DNA of 64,000 nt, taken from Paenibacillus pabuli. Its GTDB lineage: Bacteria; Bacillota; Bacilli; Paenibacillales; Paenibacillaceae. Under the pieces are notes generated by a model. The model was not told the origin of the DNA. It saw only the letters and a list, made by a program, of their open reading frames with translations, and did no database searches. The DNA lies in the NCBI RefSeq assembly GCF_023101145.1, contig NZ_CP073714.1, positions 5,456,001 to 5,520,000 of the forward strand. Reading direction: 5' to 3'. Position numbers and translations under genes: made by a program. Shown here piece after piece: positions 59,852-64,000 of the stretch (the first letter of the stretch is position 1; each line of letters opens with the position of its first letter).

Positions 59852-62503
59852 TCACTTCATTCCGTCAAAGAAGTCCAGTTCCGACAAGTCTGTTTCAAAC
59901 GGAAGCAGTTTCTGCTGCCCCAGATACAATCGTTCATTCCTGCGGGCAACCGGCAATACATGAAAACCCCAATGACGGTCATCCGGAAAAACAAAAAACT
60001 TCGTCTCTCCATTCACAATAGAATCCGTATCATCCTGCGGGATTTTATCTCCGTACTGATCCCGGATGTCTTCGTAGAGCACCTCTTTATAGGCATTCGG
60101 ACGGTTGGCATAGACGAATTTCTGTCTCAGTTGACCATCGCTTCCGCTCAAATACAACTCCACTTCTGCCGTCTCGAATGGACGGGAAATGCTGCCCGGA
60201 ATGCCGTCACTCCGATCCAGACTGCTGATCAGCATTTTTTCACGTCCACTATGCGTGAAGGCACTTACGGTATACGGAATTACAGCGGCATCATGCGTGA
60301 TGTCGGCTTGAACGCTTCCTGTTTTGCGGGCACTCAGATAACGGATTGCCCCTCGAAGGCAGGCCAGTTTGAGATCAGGCACACGCCCTTCCGCAGGTTT
60401 TTGCCGAAACTCAATGCTTCTGCCTGGAACGAACTCTTTTAGCGCTTCCCGAAACACATCAATGCGGCAGGACTGACCTGTCAACTTGATAATCGAATAT
60501 TGGCTCATCCGCCCTTGCCGATAGAAATCATCCAAAAACTTGCGGACCACCTCATAGATATCAGCCTTAATCAGTTGGGTAATTTCCTTGATATTAAACA
60601 CCACATCGGGGAACTCATATTCATCCTTCAGTTCACCACTACGTTCCACGGACAGAAACCAACGTTCCATGGTCGTGATCTGCAGGTCACTATCTCCATC
60701 GTCCTCCATCTCCGAGTGGAATCGGTTACGCAAGATGCCTGTTTTGCGAAAAAATTGCTGCTTCATCTCTTCTGCGATTTCCCACAGAAAGTAGAAGTTG
60801 CCTCTCACCCGCAGGTACTCATCCCGTGAACGATTCTCTCGGCGCGCAAACGCAGTCGGGATGATAAGTTCTGCCTCCTCATAGCGCTGCTCCAGCTTCT
60901 GATAGACGGATTTCACACCTTCTTCGTCCACTTGACGGAACACATCCGCCCCCGGTGCCTCGATCAGGCTATCGATATCCGTCACCTGACGGCGTCCGCT
61001 GTAGTAGTCGGCGAATACGATCTTCATGAACTGCATAATACGATAGGTAATGTTGTGACCTCCGAAGTTCGTGTCCCCATTTTCGTAGGTGGTATGGATA
61101 TCGAGCTTGTACGCCATATGTCCGTCCTCGATTGTAAATGCACAAGATGACAAGTCAGTTGTTCCACCACCACAATCAATCACGAGCGCATGATACGTCT
61201 GCCCTTCCATAAAAGCACCGCGTTCCATCCCGTCTGCAAGGGTGTTATAGAGCACAGCCATTCCTTCATCCAGCGCATACGTCTGCTCAATCCGATAATC
61301 GGGAAGCATCTCTCCAAACATCTGCAAAAACTGTGTTTTCATCTTCACGGGACTGGTAAAATGCACATGGCGAAATTTGCACTTGAACTGATGTTCTGCC
61401 GTTCGGATGATGTAATTCATGTACGCACGCAGCAGATCCATACGGGAAACCATAGCTGCATTCCCATGAACATCGACGATTTCTTCCATTTTGTTGTAAT
61501 TGTTTACCCAGCGCTTCATGCTGCGGAAGACACTCGCCCGGCTGCTGTATCCTCCCCGACGCATGCTTCGCAGCGCTTCATAGCCGAACTCGTAACGAAT
61601 GTTCGCTGGATCCGAGCACTCCGCCACACCGATGGCCGTTGGCAGAACCTCGATCCAGTCCGTGTCTTTGTATGTAGGGTCAGGAAAAGCCACATAGTTA
61701 ATGGCATCCATACGAACCCGCCCATTCAGCAAATCCTGGCTGCTTGGTGCCTGAATATAACCATTATGCAAATAGGCGCCTGCCGTCGTATTGGAGGTGC
61801 CAAAGTCAATTGCAAGTACAGCGTCTGTCGGTTCAAGTTCCCGGATGTCCAGATCGGCCAGTGGAATTTGAGTATATTGAATATGAACCGGAGGAAGAGG
61901 CCTGCTGGAGTAATAGGTCTGATATAGATATTCCGAATCGCGTTTACGGAAAAAGAGAAGACTGTACTGTCTGTTGCCCGATCGTTTCCAGGTCGATCCA
62001 CTTCCTGCCGTCAAATAAAAGGTTCCGGATACGGAGTCGTCCTTAACCAGATTAAAGATGCCACACAGCTCCATACTCTCATTGACCAAAAGTACATTAG
62101 ATTCGGTTAAACCACCCGGTGCCGTGACTACGTACTGATCCAACTTGTCCACTTTCAACCCTTCGTACAGAATCAGCCGAGCGGGCACACTAATACCTCC
62201 ATCACTGCTCATGGGAGCCGTCATATGACGAGAAATGGCCTTTTGTATGCGTTCGAATCCGCCTTCCAAAGACTGATCGATCCACAATACATCGTCCGCT
62301 CCCAAAAATTTCAGAATAATTCGAATCAGTTCTTCACGCTCCGTGCGGGGCCCCAATCCTTCAACCAGTCGCTCCTTGTAACAAATATTCCGTAATTGAA
62401 ATGTGGTCATGTCCATCAACTCTTCACGCGTATAACGCATGGTCCCTCTGGAACGTTCCCTGCTGGTGGCGTCAGGATACAATCGGTATGAATAGCCGTT
62501 CAT
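59852..62503 (-). CDS. Hsp70/actin-fold ATPase of the spike operon
   Basis: The protein has 883 residues; AGGAGG lies before ATG. The first 210 residues are outside the ATPase. Then phosphate-1 AIDFGTSNTTAGAYL near residue 231, phosphate-2 VIDCGGGTTDLSSCAF near residue 445 and an adenosine-type LTGQSCRIDVFREAL near residue 675. This is an Hsp70-like nucleotide-binding domain without a normal DnaK peptide-binding domain. A role as chaperone for loading effectors is inferred. Confidence 0.85.
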   Translation of the reverse strand: MNGYSYRLYPDATSRERSRGTMRYTREELMDMTTFQLRNICYKERLVEGLGPRTEREELIRIILKFLGADDVLWIDQSLEGGFERIQKAISRHMTAPMSSDGGISVPARLILYEGLKVDKLDQYVVTAPGGLTESNVLLVNESMELCGIFNLVKDDSVSGTFYLTAGSGSTWKRSGNRQYSLLFFRKRDSEYLYQTYYSSRPLPPVHIQYTQIPLADLDIRELEPTDAVLAIDFGTSNTTAGAYLHNGYIQAPSSQDLLNGRVRMDAINYVAFPDPTYKDTDWIEVLPTAIGVAECSDPANIRYEFGYEALRSMRRGGYSSRASVFRSMKRWVNNYNKMEEIVDVHGNAAMVSRMDLLRAYMNYIIRTAEHQFKCKFRHVHFTSPVKMKTQFLQMFGEMLPDYRIEQTYALDEGMAVLYNTLADGMERGAFMEGQTYHALVIDCGGGTTDLSSCAFTIEDGHMAYKLDIHTTYENGDTNFGGHNITYRIMQFMKIVFADYYSGRRQVTDIDSLIEAPGADVFRQVDEEGVKSVYQKLEQRYEEAELIIPTAFARRENRSRDEYLRVRGNFYFLWEIAEEMKQQFFRKTGILRNRFHSEMEDDGDSDLQITTMERWFLSVERSGELKDEYEFPDVVFNIKEITQLIKADIYEVVRKFLDDFYRQGRMSQYSIIKLTGQSCRIDVFREALKEFVPGRSIEFRQKPAEGRVPDLKLACLRGAIRYLSARKTGSVQADITHDAAVIPYTVSAFTHSGREKMLISSLDRSDGIPGSISRPFETAEVELYLSGSDGQLRQKFVYANRPNAYKEVLYEDIRDQYGDKIPQDDTDSIVNGETKFFVFPDDRHWGFHVLPVARRNERLYLGQQKLLPFETDLSELDFFDGMK

Positions 62504-62535
62504 CTATACTTCCTCCTTACAACTGCTGGTGCTGC

Positions 62536-63225
62536 TTAATATAGGGCAATCCCGTCCTGTATCATCGTATAGTCCACATCCAGAATGCCAAAATGATGAC
62601 CCCAGTATATTTCTGTGTCAAAACGAACCGGCAGGAAGAGTTCAAGAATCAATTCCAGCTTTTCCTTCGCTTCCGTCCGTTCTGCCTGACCAATATATAA
62701 GAGCAATTCATCCTTCTCCTCACAATTGGCATAAAGCGTTGAACGTGGGAACATCCGGACAAGGGTATCCCTCAGCAGATGAACGGCCTCTCCCGTATCG
62801 TACAGACGGAGCATATTGCAGGCGATCACTTCCTGTTCCTCCCGTCCGAACAACTCCAGTCGCCGCCGTATCCGTTCCCCGTATACACCGGAATGCATAT
62901 CCTTCAGAATAAAGCGAATATAATACTCCCTTTTATTCATCCCCTGCATCAAATCCATATCCGCCAGAAAATGAATGACCAGATCAAAGAGAGCCTCCCG
63001 CAACTCCACGTGCTCTTCGTTATTGATATCGAACAGATCCCGGAAAATATCAAAAAAACGATAATACGGATTGACTTCAATCGTACGTTCCACGTCTGAA
63101 GCATTCAGGTTCGTATGACTTAATTCCATATATGGCGAATATACACGTGCAGGAACAAAAGTTACGTCCCTCAGATCGGTTCCATTCCGTTTGGCGCGAA
63201 TAATCAAATCCCATATATAATTCAT
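62536..63225 (-). CDS. Unknown protein of the spike operon
   Basis: The protein has 229 residues. It is acidic and mostly helical: VNPYYRFFDIFRDLFDINNE, LFDLVIHFLADMDLMQGMNK, then CNMLRLYDTGEAVHLLRDTL, YANCEEKDELLLYIGQAERT and the end LDVDYTMIQDGIALY. No family was recognised. It lies 32 bases before the ATPase gene. Confidence 0.72.
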   Translation of the reverse strand: MNYIWDLIIRAKRNGTDLRDVTFVPARVYSPYMELSHTNLNASDVERTIEVNPYYRFFDIFRDLFDINNEEHVELREALFDLVIHFLADMDLMQGMNKREYYIRFILKDMHSGVYGERIRRRLELFGREEQEVIACNMLRLYDTGEAVHLLRDTLVRMFPRSTLYANCEEKDELLLYIGQAERTEAKEKLELILELFLPVRFDTEIYWGHHFGILDVDYTMIQDGIALY

Positions 63226-63232
63226 GTTGAGC

Positions 63233-64000
63233 TCACATCCATTCCCCTTCGCAGCGATATTCAGGGAAAGCCAACTGGATCTCGGATACCAGAAAGCTCA
63301 GCAAATCATCCAGAAAAATAGCCTGTTCTGGCTGAATTCCGTGTTTGCTGAACCTTAAAATCATTCGATGTTTATCTGCCTCAACACGGACATGATCGCT
63401 AACAAATCCATTAAGCGGGTACGTGATGCCCAAGGCGGGTCCAGGTGCAACCACCTGCACCTCTTCAAGTTCCAATCCCTCTGCTGCCTGAAAAGCATGA
63501 ATCATGCGGGCAATCTCCCCTTTGGAACGCACAGAACGTCCTTCCTGACGTGCATATTTACCTGCAAACCCTTCCCGCTTGTTGTTGGAAAACAGCGGAA
63601 ATTCCATTCTGCCAATCCGGGTTGCGACAGGACCAGCTATTTTCAGCACCGTCCATGAATCAGATTTTTCCAGCGGAGATACGATGGTGATGTCTTCTTC
63701 CGATCTTTTGATATACCGAATATGCGATTCGTCTCCATCCACTAAATATCCGTGCTCAGTCCCTGTTTTGCGGAGTGGCAACACATGTTCATAATTGATG
63801 CGGTCTGATGCCGGGACAGGGAATCCACCTGTTTTCATATCAAGCTTCTGAATATTCCAAAGTGGGATCAAGTTCGTTCTTTTATATGACTCAAACTCCT
63901 CCAGATGGATTGAAAGTTCTTTGACCACATGCTGTTTGTCCCATGCATCTCCATCGTCTGAACCCACTAGAACACAATCAACGAATTTGAACACATAGGG
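63233..64000 (-). CDS. Unknown protein, cut by the window end
   Basis: At least 253 residues. A GTG at 63994 could start it (GTG TTC AAA TTC), but the frame stays open to the edge, so the gene may begin outside. Seen: VAPGPALGITYPLNGFVSDH and FLDDLLSFLVSEIQLAFPEY. No family was recognised. It ends seven bases before the next gene, so it belongs to the same operon. Confidence 0.68.
   Translation of the reverse strand, partial: PYVFKFVDCVLVGSDDGDAWDKQHVVKELSIHLEEFESYKRTNLIPLWNIQKLDMKTGGFPVPASDRINYEHVLPLRKTGTEHGYLVDGDESHIRYIKRSEEDITIVSPLEKSDSWTVLKIAGPVATRIGRMEFPLFSNNKREGFAGKYARQEGRSVRSKGEIARMIHAFQAAEGLELEEVQVVAPGPALGITYPLNGFVSDHVRVEADKHRMILRFSKHGIQPEQAIFLDDLLSFLVSEIQLAFPEYRCEGEWM

Noticed and set aside
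51600..64000. Canonical type VI secretion locus
   Set aside because: No tssB/tssC, tssJLM, clpV or hcp gene is present, and the cell type (a Gram-positive spore former) has no outer membrane for it. VgrG-like and PAAR-like parts alone also fit other contractile-injection systems.
1..64000. tRNA, rRNA and tmRNA genes
   Set aside because: No cloverleaf with a GGTTC-type T arm or rRNA-like stretch was recognised in reading both strands. A covariance-model scan would settle this.

Overview
The window looks like chromosomal DNA of a Paenibacillus-type, spore-forming member of the Bacillota. The reasons are a Bacillus-like yqeG-yqeH-aroE-yhbY-nadD-yqeK-rsfS-yqeM gene order, spoVAC/AD/AE, a YesM/YesN-type sensor-regulator pair beside a sugar ABC transporter, and GGAGG-type ribosome binding sites throughout. 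The genus is an inference from gene content; no rRNA is present.

Left part (1-34 kb), mostly housekeeping. A minus-strand ribosome-assembly and NAD/shikimate operon (104-6377) carries a CvfB/YitL-like gene between rsfS and yqeM. It is followed by a MoxR ATPase - DUF58 - transglutaminase operon (6487-10904), spoVAC-AD-AE (11112-12979), an M42 aminopeptidase, two small genes and a YdjM-like membrane protein. A nitrite reductase and nitrite channel operon nirB-nirD-nirC (16347-20012) sits behind an Fnr-like box placed exactly for class II activation. Next come an HD phosphohydrolase, a two-component system and a three-gene sugar ABC transporter (20952-26876), a TetR-controlled MFS exporter, a FtsX-type ABC exporter, and an Rrf2 regulator next to an NmrA-type reductase.

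Middle part (34-51.6 kb), accessory. After a tRNA 2'-phosphotransferase (KptA), an Imm48-like gene and an AbiEii-like nucleotidyltransferase with its partner, there is a 14-kb minus-strand array of polymorphic-toxin modules. Each module consists of a toxin tip or its remains, an immunity gene, and a recurrent hairpin repeat. Tips include a BURPS668_1122-type deaminase, a His-Glu domain toxin broken by frameshifts, and several decayed WHH/LHH (HNH-type) nuclease tails, with SUKH and other immunity genes kept intact. Most tips are 5'-truncated copies of one VgrG-like gene, so they look like silent or decaying tip cassettes. An IS5-family element has inserted in the array with a CTAG duplication.

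Right part (51.6-64 kb). This is the apparatus that would deliver the tips: an intact VgrG-like/JAB-like toxin fusion, a DUF4280 PAAR-like protein, an unknown protein, a pentapeptide-repeat protein, a second VgrG-like protein without toxin, a DcrB-like protein, an unknown protein, a Hsp70/actin-fold ATPase and two further unknown proteins running off the end. Overlapping stops and starts suggest one transcription unit. It resembles contractile-injection spike loci, but no sheath, tube or baseplate wedge gene is inside the window.
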